From: Minicystis rosea | Lineage (GTDB): Bacteria > Myxococcota_A > Polyangia > Polyangiales > Polyangiaceae | DNA: 64,000 nt | Assembly: GCA_001931535.1 (NCBI GenBank) | Contig: CP016211.1 | Location: forward strand, 2,570,501 to 2,634,500 | Direction of reading: 5' to 3' | Shown: positions 1 to 9,036 of the stretch, piece by piece | Layout: each line of letters starts with the position of its first letter | Numbering within the stretch: position 1 is the stretch's first letter | Notes under the pieces: generated by a model | Seen by the model: the letters and a program-made list of their open reading frames with translations, nothing else | Databases searched by the model: none | What the model was told of the DNA's origin: nothing | Made by a program: the position numbers and the translations under genes

Positions 1-2
1 CG

Positions 3-62
3 GCGGAGAACGTTGCCACGACGAACGCCGGCGGTAAGGAGATTGGCAAATGGGACTCCTGA
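3..62 (+). CDS. C-terminal end of a gene cut by the left edge (possible toxin tail)
   Basis: The third + frame is open from the window edge to a TGA at 60-62 and reads AENVATTNAGGKEIGKWDS at its C-terminus. The next gene starts with ATG at 50 inside this frame, giving a 13-base overlap of the kind seen between co-translated partners. The composition looks like a real protein tail. Polymorphic toxins often sit directly before their immunity gene and the next product looks immunity-like, so a toxin is a reasonable inference, but only 19 residues are visible. Confidence 0.45.
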   Translation, partial: AENVATTNAGGKEIGKWDS

Positions 63-823
63 CCTTCGCCTCGTTCTCGTCACGGGTTCAGAAAGAGCTG
101 TCGAACCTGAAAAGGCCGACGGGGGCTGCACGGCGGAAGGGCGTGCTCGACCATGTGGACGAAGCCCTGCCCCGCCTCGTCGAATCGATCTCGGACGCGC
201 TGGAGCATGCGACGGAGTATGGAGAGCCAAAGGCGCTGGAGTACGTGGAGGATTATCTCATCGACCTGACATCCATTCTTTATGCCGCCGGCAGTCGCCC
301 CGAAATTTGGCGCCGCTTTTCGGCGCTCGCGGCGTTCGATCAGATCCTGTCCAAGAAGGATTGCTCGGCAGCCGTGTACGCGGCCCTGGCAGGGGAGTGG
401 CAAGCCATCGACGAAATGCCCCCCACGGCTTCCGAGCGGGTGGGTGTCGAGCATCGGGTCCTGTGGATCCTTCTCGGGAAGGCTGACTCGATAGCTGGAA
501 TCGACGCCGACGCCGACCCCGAGACGCATGCTTGGCTGCGTCTCGCGCACAGCATCCCTGCGGGGGAACATGAAGCGACGGAGTCCGCCCTCGCGACCAT
601 CTCCGACTTCTGGCTCGGCGAGCTCGGAGATACGTGGGATCACTACGATGTCGAAGCGTACCCCACCTTTCATGCGCCGGCGTGTGCGATTGCGGCGGTC
701 GCGCGTCATCGTGGATACCGCCCCAAGAAATTGACGCGGGAGCAGCGCCGCTTTCTCGATGCCGGATTGGACCCGGACGAGCCACCGTCGCTCGTGCCTG
801 GGGTGTGGCGCCTTCGAGCGTGA
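50..823 (+). CDS. hypothetical all-helical protein, immunity-like
   Basis: A 257-residue cytosolic protein with no signal peptide or membrane segment. The start is well supported: a TAAGGAG ribosome binding site at 35-41 precedes ATG 50. The sequence alternates short helices with many acidic residues and ends in a segment around HYDVEAYPTFHAPACAIAA followed by a Lys/Arg-rich helix. It resembles in style the alpha-helical immunity proteins paired with polymorphic toxins (Imm49-like), but I cannot name the family securely. It overlaps the end of the preceding gene, which suggests translational coupling, and lies 219 bases before a DUF4157 gene on the same strand. Function is inferred from position only. 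Confidence 0.8.
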   Translation: MGLLTFASFSSRVQKELSNLKRPTGAARRKGVLDHVDEALPRLVESISDALEHATEYGEPKALEYVEDYLIDLTSILYAAGSRPEIWRRFSALAAFDQILSKKDCSAAVYAALAGEWQAIDEMPPTASERVGVEHRVLWILLGKADSIAGIDADADPETHAWLRLAHSIPAGEHEATESALATISDFWLGELGDTWDHYDVEAYPTFHAPACAIAAVARHRGYRPKKLTREQRRFLDAGLDPDEPPSLVPGVWRLRA

Positions 824-1042
824 GAGCAACTCCATCGAGGGACGCGACCGCCCCTCCGATGGGAATCGCGCCCTCGTCGTCTCTCCGCATCTCCGGAGGC
901 TCCGGTGATACGCTCTTCCAACCGATCATCGACGCCTGATGGTCGCGCTCGGGAGGTGGCCGTGCAGCGTAAACACTGGAGCATGATCGACCCTCACCCC
1001 ACGCGTCGTGGCGCAACCAGGGAAGGGGCTAGCTGCTGACCC

Positions 1043-4000
1043 ATGGTTGCCGCGGCGCGCGTCAGCCGAGCCGTCGCCACTGCGGCCACGCCCGTCGTGC
1101 AGCGCGCGCCCGCGCCGCCGAAGCCCACGACCACCACACCGCCGCGCCGCGCGCCCGTCGATCCCCGCTTCAGCACCGTGCTTCAAGCGCGGAGCCTCCA
1201 GGTCTCATCGCCCTCCGATCCGGCCGAGAAGGAGGCCGAATCCACGGCCAAGAAGGTCGTGAGCATGCCCGCGCCGACCGCGACCGTCGTCGCTGGGAGC
1301 GGCGGCGGCGTGCAGCGCCGGCCCATCGTCGACGAAGAGAAGAAGGTCGGGAGCAAGCTCGATCCGCAGCGCATCGGCCGCGCCGCCAGCACCCTACGCG
1401 TCGCGCGCGCCACGGAGCTGACCCCGCGCATTGCACGCAAGATCGGCGATCACGGCGGCCAGGGCACCAACGTCGCCGCGGAGATCAATGGTGCCAAGGG
1501 CGGCGGCGCGCCGCTGCCCGCCAGCGTGCGCTCGTTCATGGAGCCTCGTTTCGGCGCTGATTTCGGCAAAGTTCGGATTCACACCGGCGCGCGTGCCGCC
1601 AAGCTGGGCCGCGAGCTCTCCGCGCAGGCGTTCACCGTCCAAGAGCAGATCTTCTTCGGCAAAGACCGCTTCCGGCCGGAGACGAGGGAGGGCAAGGAGC
1701 TCATCGCCCACGAGCTCACGCACACGATCCAGCAGGGATCCGCGGTGCAGCGCAGCGCCGACGTGAGCGTGACCGAGCGCTCCACGCCGCACGTGCAGCG
1801 CCTCGGCATGAGCGACGTCCTCGATTTCTTCGCCGACAAGGCGAACATGATTCCCGGTTATCGGATGTTCACCATCGTGCTCGGGGTGAACCCGATCAAC
1901 ATGAGCGCGGTGGATCGGAGCGCCGCCAACATCCTCCGGGCCATCGTGGAGTTCTTGCCCGGCGGCGGGCTCATCACGCAGGCGCTCGATGCTTATGGCG
2001 TGTTCGACAAGGTGGGCAATTGGATCGAAACCCAGCTCGCCTCGCTGGGGCTGAGCGGCGCCACCATCAAACAAGCTGTCACCGATTTCATCGGATCGCT
2101 CGGCGTGAGCGATCTCTTCAGCCCGGGCGACGTGTGGGATCGGGCCAAGCGCATCTTCACGACGCCCATCGATCGCATCATCAGCTTCGTCAAGAGCCTG
2201 GCCGTCACGGTTCTCAAGTTCATCAAGGACGCGATTCTGCGTCCTTTGGCGGAGCTCGCCGCGCAGACGCCCGGTTGGGATCTCCTGTGTGCGGTGCTGG
2301 GGCGCAATCCCATCACCGGCGATGCCGTGCCGCGTACGGCGGAGACCTTGATCGGCGGCTTCATGAAGCTCATCGGTCAAGAGGAGATCTGGGAGAACAT
2401 CAAGAAGGGCAACGCCATCGCGCGCGCCTTCGCTTGGTTCCAAAGCGCGCTCAGCGGCCTCTTGGGCTTCGTCCAGCAGATCCCCGGCCTGTTCCTCGCG
2501 GCGGTGCAGTCGCTCGAGATCGCGGACATCGTCCTCTTGCCGCGAGCTTTCGTGAAGGTCGGCCGCGCCTTCGGCGGCTTCTTCGTGCAGTTCATGAGCT
2601 GGGCGGGCAGCACGATTTGGGACCTGCTCGAGATCATCTTCTCCGTCGTCGCGCCCGGCGTCATGGGATACGTGCGGAAGGCCGCCGCGGCGTTCAAGAA
2701 GATCATCAAGGACCCGATTGGCTTCGTCGGGAACCTCGTCAAGGCGGGCAAACAAGGCTTCTCGCAGTTCGCCGGCAACTTCGTCGGACACCTCAAGAAG
2801 TCGCTGATCGGCTGGCTCATGGGGGCGCTGCGCGGAGCGGGCATCTACATCCCGCAGGCGCTCACGCTCGTCGAGATCGGCAAATGCGTCCTCAGCATCG
2901 CCGGGATTTCATGGCCTCAGATCCGCGCCAAGATCGTCAAGGCTCTCGGCTCCAATGGCGAGACGATCATGAAGGTGCTCGAGACCGGCTTCGACATCGT
3001 CGTCGCGCTGGTCAAGGGTGGTCCGGCCGCGGCCTGGGACGTCATCAAGGACAAGCTCTCGAACCTGCGCGATCTCGTCCTCCAAGCCATCATCGACTTC
3101 GTCAAGGACCGCGTGATCACGGCGGCGGTCACCAAGCTCGTGTCGATGCTGTCGCCGGCGGGCGCCTTCATTCAGGCGATCATCGCCACGTACAACACCA
3201 TCATGTTCTTCGTCGAGCGCCTCCGCCAAATCGCGCAGGTGGTGGCCTCGTTCATCGACTCCATCTCCGCCATCGCCAACGGCGTCATCGCCGCGGCGGC
3301 GAACCGGGTGGAGCAGACGCTGGGCGGCCTGCTCACGCTGGTCATCAGCTTCCTCGCGCGGCTCGCGGGCCTCGGCAAGGTCAGCGATTTCGTGGTGGCG
3401 AAGATCAAGGCCTTCCAAGAGCGGGTGGACAAGGCCCTCGACAAGGCGGTCACGTGGATCGTCGAGCGCGGCAAAGCGGTCTTTGCCAAGCTCAAGGGCA
3501 AGAAGGATGGTGAGCTCGCGCCCATTGCCAAGCAGATGGCCGAGAAGGGTTGGGCTTCGGCCAGCAAAGCATCGAAGTCACAGCTCCAGCGCGAGGCGGC
3601 GATCAAGGGCCTCTTGAAGGAGGCCGAGAGCGGCGCTCCTGCCGGCGCCAAGGCCAAGGTCGATTTGAAGACGTCCGGCACCACCTGGCAGGTGACGGCC
3701 ACGGTGAGCAAGGATGGCAAGCAGGGCACGGCCACCGCCGGAAGCGGCTGGATTGCCGAGGATCTCCAGGGCAAACCGGCCTTTGCCGGGCAGAACCTGG
3801 CGAGCTTCCACCAGAAGCTCATCACCGATGCCGTCGCCCAATTGAGCGCGGGGAGCGGGGAGAAGCCGCTGCGCGAGTCCTACGACGAGAAGGTCGCCCT
3901 CGCGAAGCAGATCGAGCAGCGAGGGCAGGGCCAAATCGCCGAGCGGATGAAGGGCATCAAGTTCACCATCGAGCTCGAGCCCTTTGCGAAGGTCGAAGGT

Positions 4001-4879
4001 GATCGCGCCATCGAAACGACGCTCACCATCGCCCCCAACAAGGAGCGGCTCAAGGCGAACGTGCCCGCGGCTGCCGCGGCTGGGCTCGAGCCCCTCCGGA
4101 AGGCGCTCGAAGCGTCCAAGATCCTCGGGAAACAGCAGCCGTCGGTCGATCGCATCCTCCGCGTGTGCGAGAAGATTGCGAAGAAGAACGGCGCCACGGT
4201 CGCGGTGCAGAACCGCAACGCCGCGGCGCCGACGTCGCCGGTCGCATTCATGGTGGTCTTCACGGTCGGCGCCGACAAGTTGGAGCTGCCCGTGGAGCGG
4301 ACGTCGAGCGGCCCCGAGTGCGCATCGTGCGAGGGCCCGGCCGGGACCACGACGCCTCACAACTACGTTGCTGAAAAGGATTTGAGGGCAGCCATCACCT
4401 TGGCGCTCACGTCGGTCGTCGGCGCGCTCACGGCCAAGGTGGCCGACGACAATGGAGTCGTCAAGGATCTCTCGGATCATACGCTGATCGTCGAGATCCT
4501 GGGTCGGGCGTCCGTCGGCGGACAGGCCGTATCCCAAGGCACATTCCAGAAGCAGTGTGCCCGTTGCGAAGGACAGGTCGCGGGCGTCCCCGGACACGGT
4601 ACGTTCAGCCTCGTTCAACGCGTCCGGAACGCGCAGGCAGCCGGCGCTGCCGCCAAACCGGAGGATGTAGGCCGGCAGTTCGGCGGGACGGCGGCGACGC
4701 CGACGGAGGCCGCCGAGCTGACCAAGATGAAGATCAAACGCATGGCGAACGACATCGGCAGCGTCATCAGCCGGTTTGCGGCGCGCAAGCCCCTTTACGC
4801 CGTCGCCAAGACCCTGAATGGGAGTGTCGCGGCCGTGACGAGCTGCATCGAGGCGGAGGCCTGGAGGCGGGCCAAGTGA
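1043..4879 (+). CDS. DUF4157 (eCIS core) protein, large putative injected effector
   Basis: A 1278-residue protein. An in-frame TGA at 1037-1039 just before ATG 1043 rules out an earlier start; a GGAAGGGG stretch lies 14 bases upstream. Residues 1-160 are Ala/Pro/Thr-rich and disordered. Residues about 160-235 form a DUF4157 domain: LPASVRSFMEPRFG, then VRIHTG, an FGKDRF block and a metallopeptidase-like HELTH motif at residues 223-227. DUF4157 marks effectors loaded into extracellular contractile injection systems. Residues about 255-830 are long amphipathic and hydrophobic helices (repeated FIGSLG, GFVQQIPG, FVKDR patterns) resembling a pore-forming or tape-measure-like region. The last 430 residues hold two CxxC pairs, CASC at 1093-1096 and CARC at 1172-1175, that could bind zinc or form disulphides; I do not recognise this C-terminal domain. 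The gene converges on the WD40 gene of the eCIS-like operon. Confidence 0.9.
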   Translation: MVAAARVSRAVATAATPVVQRAPAPPKPTTTTPPRRAPVDPRFSTVLQARSLQVSSPSDPAEKEAESTAKKVVSMPAPTATVVAGSGGGVQRRPIVDEEKKVGSKLDPQRIGRAASTLRVARATELTPRIARKIGDHGGQGTNVAAEINGAKGGGAPLPASVRSFMEPRFGADFGKVRIHTGARAAKLGRELSAQAFTVQEQIFFGKDRFRPETREGKELIAHELTHTIQQGSAVQRSADVSVTERSTPHVQRLGMSDVLDFFADKANMIPGYRMFTIVLGVNPINMSAVDRSAANILRAIVEFLPGGGLITQALDAYGVFDKVGNWIETQLASLGLSGATIKQAVTDFIGSLGVSDLFSPGDVWDRAKRIFTTPIDRIISFVKSLAVTVLKFIKDAILRPLAELAAQTPGWDLLCAVLGRNPITGDAVPRTAETLIGGFMKLIGQEEIWENIKKGNAIARAFAWFQSALSGLLGFVQQIPGLFLAAVQSLEIADIVLLPRAFVKVGRAFGGFFVQFMSWAGSTIWDLLEIIFSVVAPGVMGYVRKAAAAFKKIIKDPIGFVGNLVKAGKQGFSQFAGNFVGHLKKSLIGWLMGALRGAGIYIPQALTLVEIGKCVLSIAGISWPQIRAKIVKALGSNGETIMKVLETGFDIVVALVKGGPAAAWDVIKDKLSNLRDLVLQAIIDFVKDRVITAAVTKLVSMLSPAGAFIQAIIATYNTIMFFVERLRQIAQVVASFIDSISAIANGVIAAAANRVEQTLGGLLTLVISFLARLAGLGKVSDFVVAKIKAFQERVDKALDKAVTWIVERGKAVFAKLKGKKDGELAPIAKQMAEKGWASASKASKSQLQREAAIKGLLKEAESGAPAGAKAKVDLKTSGTTWQVTATVSKDGKQGTATAGSGWIAEDLQGKPAFAGQNLASFHQKLITDAVAQLSAGSGEKPLRESYDEKVALAKQIEQRGQGQIAERMKGIKFTIELEPFAKVEGDRAIETTLTIAPNKERLKANVPAAAAAGLEPLRKALEASKILGKQQPSVDRILRVCEKIAKKNGATVAVQNRNAAAPTSPVAFMVVFTVGADKLELPVERTSSGPECASCEGPAGTTTPHNYVAEKDLRAAITLALTSVVGALTAKVADDNGVVKDLSDHTLIVEILGRASVGGQAVSQGTFQKQCARCEGQVAGVPGHGTFSLVQRVRNAQAAGAAAKPEDVGRQFGGTAATPTEAAELTKMKIKRMANDIGSVISRFAARKPLYAVAKTLNGSVAAVTSCIEAEAWRRAK

Positions 4880-4885
4880 GGGCGC

Positions 4886-7504
4886 TCAGCCGACGTGCGA
4901 TGAGCCCTCGAATGGTTTCACGATCACCAGCGTGCCTCCTTCGAGCGACGCCACGATCGCTCCGCCGGAGGCGAGCGCATGCGTCCGCGCGAACGCGTCG
5001 GCCTGCCACCGAGCGACGAGGCCGAGATCGTCTGCGGCGTGCCGCAGCTCCACGCTCCTGCTTCGAGAGCTTCCGGCGACATCGTTTCGTGGGGAAGGGT
5101 GGTGATGCACGAGAAAGCACGGATGATACGCGCCTCGCCGAACGTCGAGACGAGCACCCGCGGAGAGGTCCCAGAGCGTGAGGCGCCCGTCGCGGGCCCA
5201 CGTGATGGCTCGATCCGGCGAGAGCGCCGCGCAGCCATCGATGCGCTTCTCATCGTCCGTGAGCACGGTGAGCGTCTCTCCGCTCGACGTATCCCAGACA
5301 CGTACGGTGTGATCGTCCGACCACGAGAGAAGCCTGTCGGACGGCGCCGGCGCCACGCCGAGGACCGGGCCGGTGTGCCCGCGGAGGATCTTCACCGTCG
5401 TGCCCTTCCGCGTGTCCCAGTGCCGAATCGTGGTGTCATCGCTGAATGACCACAACCCATCCGGGCCGCTCACCACGCCGCGCACTCGCCCTTTGTGACC
5501 CGTGAGGGGCGCGAGGCTGTTTCCTTCACGGCTCTCCCAAAGGAGGATCTTGCGGCCGAACCAAGAGGCGATCTCTCCGCTCGCGGAGATCACGACTCCA
5601 TCGATCTCCCCCTTGATGCCCGAGAGCTTGCGCGGCGGAGCCCAGCGCTCGGTGTCCCAGAGCAGGAGAGCTGCGCTGGCCATCGACACCATGCGATCAT
5701 CGCCTGCCGCGAACAGACGGATCGCTTCCTCATCGACCCGAAGGTGCGGGCGCTCGGCTTGGCCCGAAGCCTCGTTCCACACGCGAAGCGTTCGATCGTA
5801 CGACGACGAGACGAGCGTGCCTCCAGGGAGGCGGATCGCATGCAGGATCGGCCCCTCGTGGCCCCTGAGAGACGTGCGAAGCTCGCCCGTCTGCGCATCC
5901 CAGATGCGGAGCACACCGTCCGTCGACCAAGACAGCACGCGTGACTCCGGGAGGAGCGACACCCCGGTGATCTCTCCTGCGTGGCTCTCCGCGCGTTCCG
6001 AGGAGCTCTCGAAGCGTGAATCCCAAGTGCGTATCGAGCCGTCCCGCGACCACGATACGATGACCTTTTCGGAGAGCGGGAGCACGCCCTCCACCAGCGC
6101 GGTGTGCCCCACGTAGCATGCGAGCGCGCGGCCGGTCACCGCATCCCAACGACGGACGGTCCCGTCGTCAGACCAAGAGACGAGTTCGTCGGACGCGAGG
6201 GCCAGAATCCCGCGGACGGGCGCGCGATGGCCGCGCAAGGCGAGCGGTGCGGAGCGCCCATCCGTGTCCCAGATGCGCACGGTGGTGTCGGTGCCGTAGG
6301 AAGCGATCTTGGCTCCGGAGAGTCGAGTCAGCCCCAAGACGGGGCCCTCGTGTCCGACGAGCACCGAAGGCGGCATGGAACCGTCGAGCGCCCAGATACG
6401 AATGGTTCGGTCCAGGGAGGAGGAGGCGATACGCCCATCGCCGAGGACGACGACGCCCGTCACCTCTTCACCATGCCCGATGAAGGTTTCCAAAAGACGG
6501 CAGGACGCGAGATCCCACACGCGGAGCACCCCGTCTTCGTACCAGGCCAATACCCGCGCTTCGTGGAGCGCCGTGACGCCCACGATTCGGCCGTGGGAGA
6601 GCTCTCCCATGCTCTCCTCGACCGCGCCCGTTCGGAGGCTCTGAATCGAGAGCTCGTGACGATGCCACGTTAGAAAGCGCCCGCCGTCGAGCAAGAGCAA
6701 CGGATCGCGGAGGTCTCCCGCGTGCCGCGGCGCGAAGGCGTGCTCGTCCTTCCAATCGACGCTGTCGTCCTGAAGGTTCCACGACACCATCGCTCCGCTC
6801 CACGACCAGAGGAGCGCCCGCGCGTGGGGCAGCTCGCGCGCGCCCGCGAGCGCGCCGACACCTGCCTGCAACACCAGTGGTGCCGCGCCGGGCTCTCGGC
6901 TCCAAACGCGCGCGGTATCGTCATTGGACCAGGAGAGGATCCTTCCATCGGCGAGGAACGTCACCCCGCTCACGCTCGCTCGATGGCCCTCGAGGGCCGC
7001 GATTTCGGCGCCGGTGCTCGGATTCCACAGTCTCACGCTCCGATCCTCGGAGCCGGAAGCGAGGAGACCATCGTTCGAGGCGGCGACGGACGTCACGGGC
7101 CCCTCGTGTCGCTCCATGACGCGAAGACAACCGGTAGGCGCGGCGCGCTCTGGGCGATGCGCGCGCCGGAGCCATGTCCAATCGCAGTGGCCCTCCGCGA
7201 GCCACGACTCTGCGGCTCGGGTCACGGGACTGTCGTCGGCGTTCTCGATGGCAAGCTGCAACAGGATCCGGTCTGCCGGCCATTCCGCATCCTGTCGAAG
7301 GAGGATGTGCGCGTGCTCCTGCAAAAAGGACGTCCACGATCGAAGATCTGCGGGCGCCTGCGATCCGAGCCGAGCGAGCGCCTCCTCGTACTCGAGCACC
7401 AGGTCGAGGATCGGCTCGGTGAGCACCCGCTGCATCAACGTGGCAAAGTCCATCAGCCGAGCGAGCGCGGCCGGCGGATCTCGAGGTGACGTGGGCGATG
7501 TCAT
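4886..7504 (-). CDS. WD40 repeat protein, about 16 repeats
   Basis: 872 residues and the last gene of a four-gene operon, 21 bases after the previous stop. Residues 1-130 are helical and include a W-x-x-FLQEHAHIL stretch, then DDSPVTRAAESWLAEG. To my reading this resembles the linker that precedes WD40 repeats in NACHT/STAND-type proteins, but no NTPase domain is present. From about residue 135 to 830 I count about 16 WD40 units ending in motifs such as SVRLWNP, TIRIWAL, TVRIWDT, VLRIWDA and TVRVWDT; three or four are degenerate. Sixteen units would fit two eight-bladed propellers. The signature SWSDD recurs before several blades. The role is probably as a protein-binding scaffold. Its position after a Pvc16-like gene suggests a link to the injection-system module, which is an inference. 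Confidence 0.93.
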   Translation of the reverse strand: MTSPTSPRDPPAALARLMDFATLMQRVLTEPILDLVLEYEEALARLGSQAPADLRSWTSFLQEHAHILLRQDAEWPADRILLQLAIENADDSPVTRAAESWLAEGHCDWTWLRRAHRPERAAPTGCLRVMERHEGPVTSVAASNDGLLASGSEDRSVRLWNPSTGAEIAALEGHRASVSGVTFLADGRILSWSNDDTARVWSREPGAAPLVLQAGVGALAGARELPHARALLWSWSGAMVSWNLQDDSVDWKDEHAFAPRHAGDLRDPLLLLDGGRFLTWHRHELSIQSLRTGAVEESMGELSHGRIVGVTALHEARVLAWYEDGVLRVWDLASCRLLETFIGHGEEVTGVVVLGDGRIASSSLDRTIRIWALDGSMPPSVLVGHEGPVLGLTRLSGAKIASYGTDTTVRIWDTDGRSAPLALRGHRAPVRGILALASDELVSWSDDGTVRRWDAVTGRALACYVGHTALVEGVLPLSEKVIVSWSRDGSIRTWDSRFESSSERAESHAGEITGVSLLPESRVLSWSTDGVLRIWDAQTGELRTSLRGHEGPILHAIRLPGGTLVSSSYDRTLRVWNEASGQAERPHLRVDEEAIRLFAAGDDRMVSMASAALLLWDTERWAPPRKLSGIKGEIDGVVISASGEIASWFGRKILLWESREGNSLAPLTGHKGRVRGVVSGPDGLWSFSDDTTIRHWDTRKGTTVKILRGHTGPVLGVAPAPSDRLLSWSDDHTVRVWDTSSGETLTVLTDDEKRIDGCAALSPDRAITWARDGRLTLWDLSAGARLDVRRGAYHPCFLVHHHPSPRNDVAGSSRSRSVELRHAADDLGLVARWQADAFARTHALASGGAIVASLEGGTLVIVKPFEGSSHVG

Positions 7505-7525
7505 CGCAGCGACGAATGCTTCAGG

Positions 7526-8431
7526 TCAAGGCTTCGTGACGTAAAGCACCGAGGGCCGAGCGCCCGCCGTCCTCACCACCAAATCCTCCCCATACGCCAG
7601 CGTCAACGATCCGGTGGCGAGCTTCACCCGCTTGGTCGCATCCGCATCATCCCATTTCTCCCAGAGCGAGCCGGCGGCCTGCTTCAGCACATCGGGCAAC
7701 GCGGCCCGCGCCGGTCGCTCGCCGGCGGCAGGTGCATAATGCACCGTCAAGTCCACCGACCACGTTTGCGCGGTCAATGGCACCGAGTGGAGCCCGTCCG
7801 GACCGGCGCCCACCGGCGCTGGATATGGCAGCACCAATGCCACGCTCCCGCGCGCGTCCGCGAGAGCGCGCACCGTCGTGGACCCACCGACCGTGGCGGT
7901 CATCATGGCCCATGAAGCGGGGCCGCCGGGGCCTTTGAAGCCCGGTGGTGCGGTCGCGCTCGGATCCCACAAGTCTGCTCGAATGGCCGCGAGGCCCGGC
8001 GTCACGGGGCGATTCGAGGTCGAGAACAGCGGTATCGCGCCCGGCGGCATCCCCGTCACCGTGAAGCCGGCGGGGAGGGGAAACACCAGGGGATCGCGTA
8101 CGGGGGCGTCCACCGCGAATTGGAAGGGGAGGAAGCGACCGAGATCGTCGTCCACCTCGATGACGTAGGAGCGTGTCTTGGGAGGCGCGGTCCAAAAGGA
8201 GGCATCGCCTTCCCCCCGCTCCACCCCGAGGCCCATTCCAGGCAGCTTGTGGAATACCCACGTACGCGAGGGGCTCACCATCGCGGTCGCGCTGCGCGAC
8301 GGATCGAGCACGGGACGCGCGACGATCCGGAGGCCGTCGCCTACGAGCCGCGCCGCGCGTGGATCCCAAAAGGCGAGCCCGAGCGGCGCCGTGCGGGCGC
8401 CGAGCTGAAACTCCGTGAACCCGTCGGTCAT
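7526..8431 (-). CDS. beta-rich protein of the eCIS-like operon, unknown function
   Basis: 301 residues. The start at 8431 is chosen because AGGAGGCGAG lies immediately upstream; the frame stays open to 9295, but that part is the shadow of the DUF4255 gene. The sequence has many Pro and Gly turns and short beta strands, with YVIEVDDDLGRFLPFQFAVD and GDPLVFPLP-like blocks. A later segment around STTVRALADARGSVALVLP resembles the Ig-like fold of carboxypeptidase-regulatory domains. No signal peptide. It follows the DUF4255 gene by 14 bases and precedes the WD40 gene by 21 bases. A surface or cap-associated structural role on the particle is an inference. Confidence 0.88.
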   Translation of the reverse strand: MTDGFTEFQLGARTAPLGLAFWDPRAARLVGDGLRIVARPVLDPSRSATAMVSPSRTWVFHKLPGMGLGVERGEGDASFWTAPPKTRSYVIEVDDDLGRFLPFQFAVDAPVRDPLVFPLPAGFTVTGMPPGAIPLFSTSNRPVTPGLAAIRADLWDPSATAPPGFKGPGGPASWAMMTATVGGSTTVRALADARGSVALVLPYPAPVGAGPDGLHSVPLTAQTWSVDLTVHYAPAAGERPARAALPDVLKQAAGSLWEKWDDADATKRVKLATGSLTLAYGEDLVVRTAGARPSVLYVTKP

Positions 8432-8445
8432 CTCGCCTCCTCGGA

Positions 8446-9018
8446 TCAAATTCGGGTCTGGGCTGCCCGCCACCCTGGATCGGGGAGCAGGACTTGCGAA
8501 TCGACGGGCACCACGCGCGCCACGTAGGTCGCCGACACCTGGAAGTTGTGCTTTTGCACCTCCCAGATGTTGAGCATGTCTTGAATCGTGGTCGGCTCGA
8601 AGACGAGATCGACCGTCTCCTCCGGGCCGAAGGGCTCCTCGCCGGGATCGAAGTTGTTGAGGAACCCCGAGGACAGCGTGGGTGTGTCCTCGAGGACGCG
8701 CATCATCCACGCGAGCAGGCGGTGCTGCGTCTCCGCCTTGGCTGCCCACGGAGTGAACATGTAGTGCAAATCGAGCGGCAGCGGCGGGCGATACTTCTTG
8801 CCATCGGATCCGAGCCGGGGAGGGAGGTTGCGCCGCGCAGTGCTCACCGTCGTCCGGTAGAGGAAGATGGATATCCCCAGCGTCATCGGCGACTTGAAGT
8901 TGCCGGCGAGATAGAGCTCCACCGCTGCGTCCTTGATGTCGCCCGTCTTCGGCCGCGCATCGAGGAGGAGCCCGCGCAGCGCCAGGCTCAGCGTGGAGAT
9001 CGCATGATCGCTCGCCAT
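8446..9018 (-). CDS. DUF4255 domain protein, Pvc16/Afp16-like tail cap
   Basis: 190 residues. It matches the DUF4255/Pvc16 N-terminal family pattern: an N-terminal helix ending in LSLALRGLLLDA, then PMTLGISIFLYRTTVSTARRN, a DLHYMFTPWA strand typical of tail-terminator folds, an EAQHRLLAWMMRVLED-like helix (here AETQHRLL), and LVFEPTTIQDMLNIWEV. In characterised eCIS this protein closes the sheath-tube at its far end. The usual larger C-terminal part of Pvc16 is absent, so this is a short version. GGGAG lies 5-6 bases upstream of ATG 9018. It is second in the operon, 18 bases after the coiled-coil gene. No sheath or tube gene is near enough to be seen. Confidence 0.9.
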   Translation of the reverse strand: MASDHAISTLSLALRGLLLDARPKTGDIKDAAVELYLAGNFKSPMTLGISIFLYRTTVSTARRNLPPRLGSDGKKYRPPLPLDLHYMFTPWAAKAETQHRLLAWMMRVLEDTPTLSSGFLNNFDPGEEPFGPEETVDLVFEPTTIQDMLNIWEVQKHNFQVSATYVARVVPVDSQVLLPDPGWRAAQTRI

Positions 9019-9036
9019 CGTGACTCCCGCCTCGGG

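Noticed and set aside
1394..2791. 465-residue minus-strand frame
   Set aside because: Antisense to the DUF4157 gene with Asp/Glu/Arg-rich translation; no ribosome binding site or family match.
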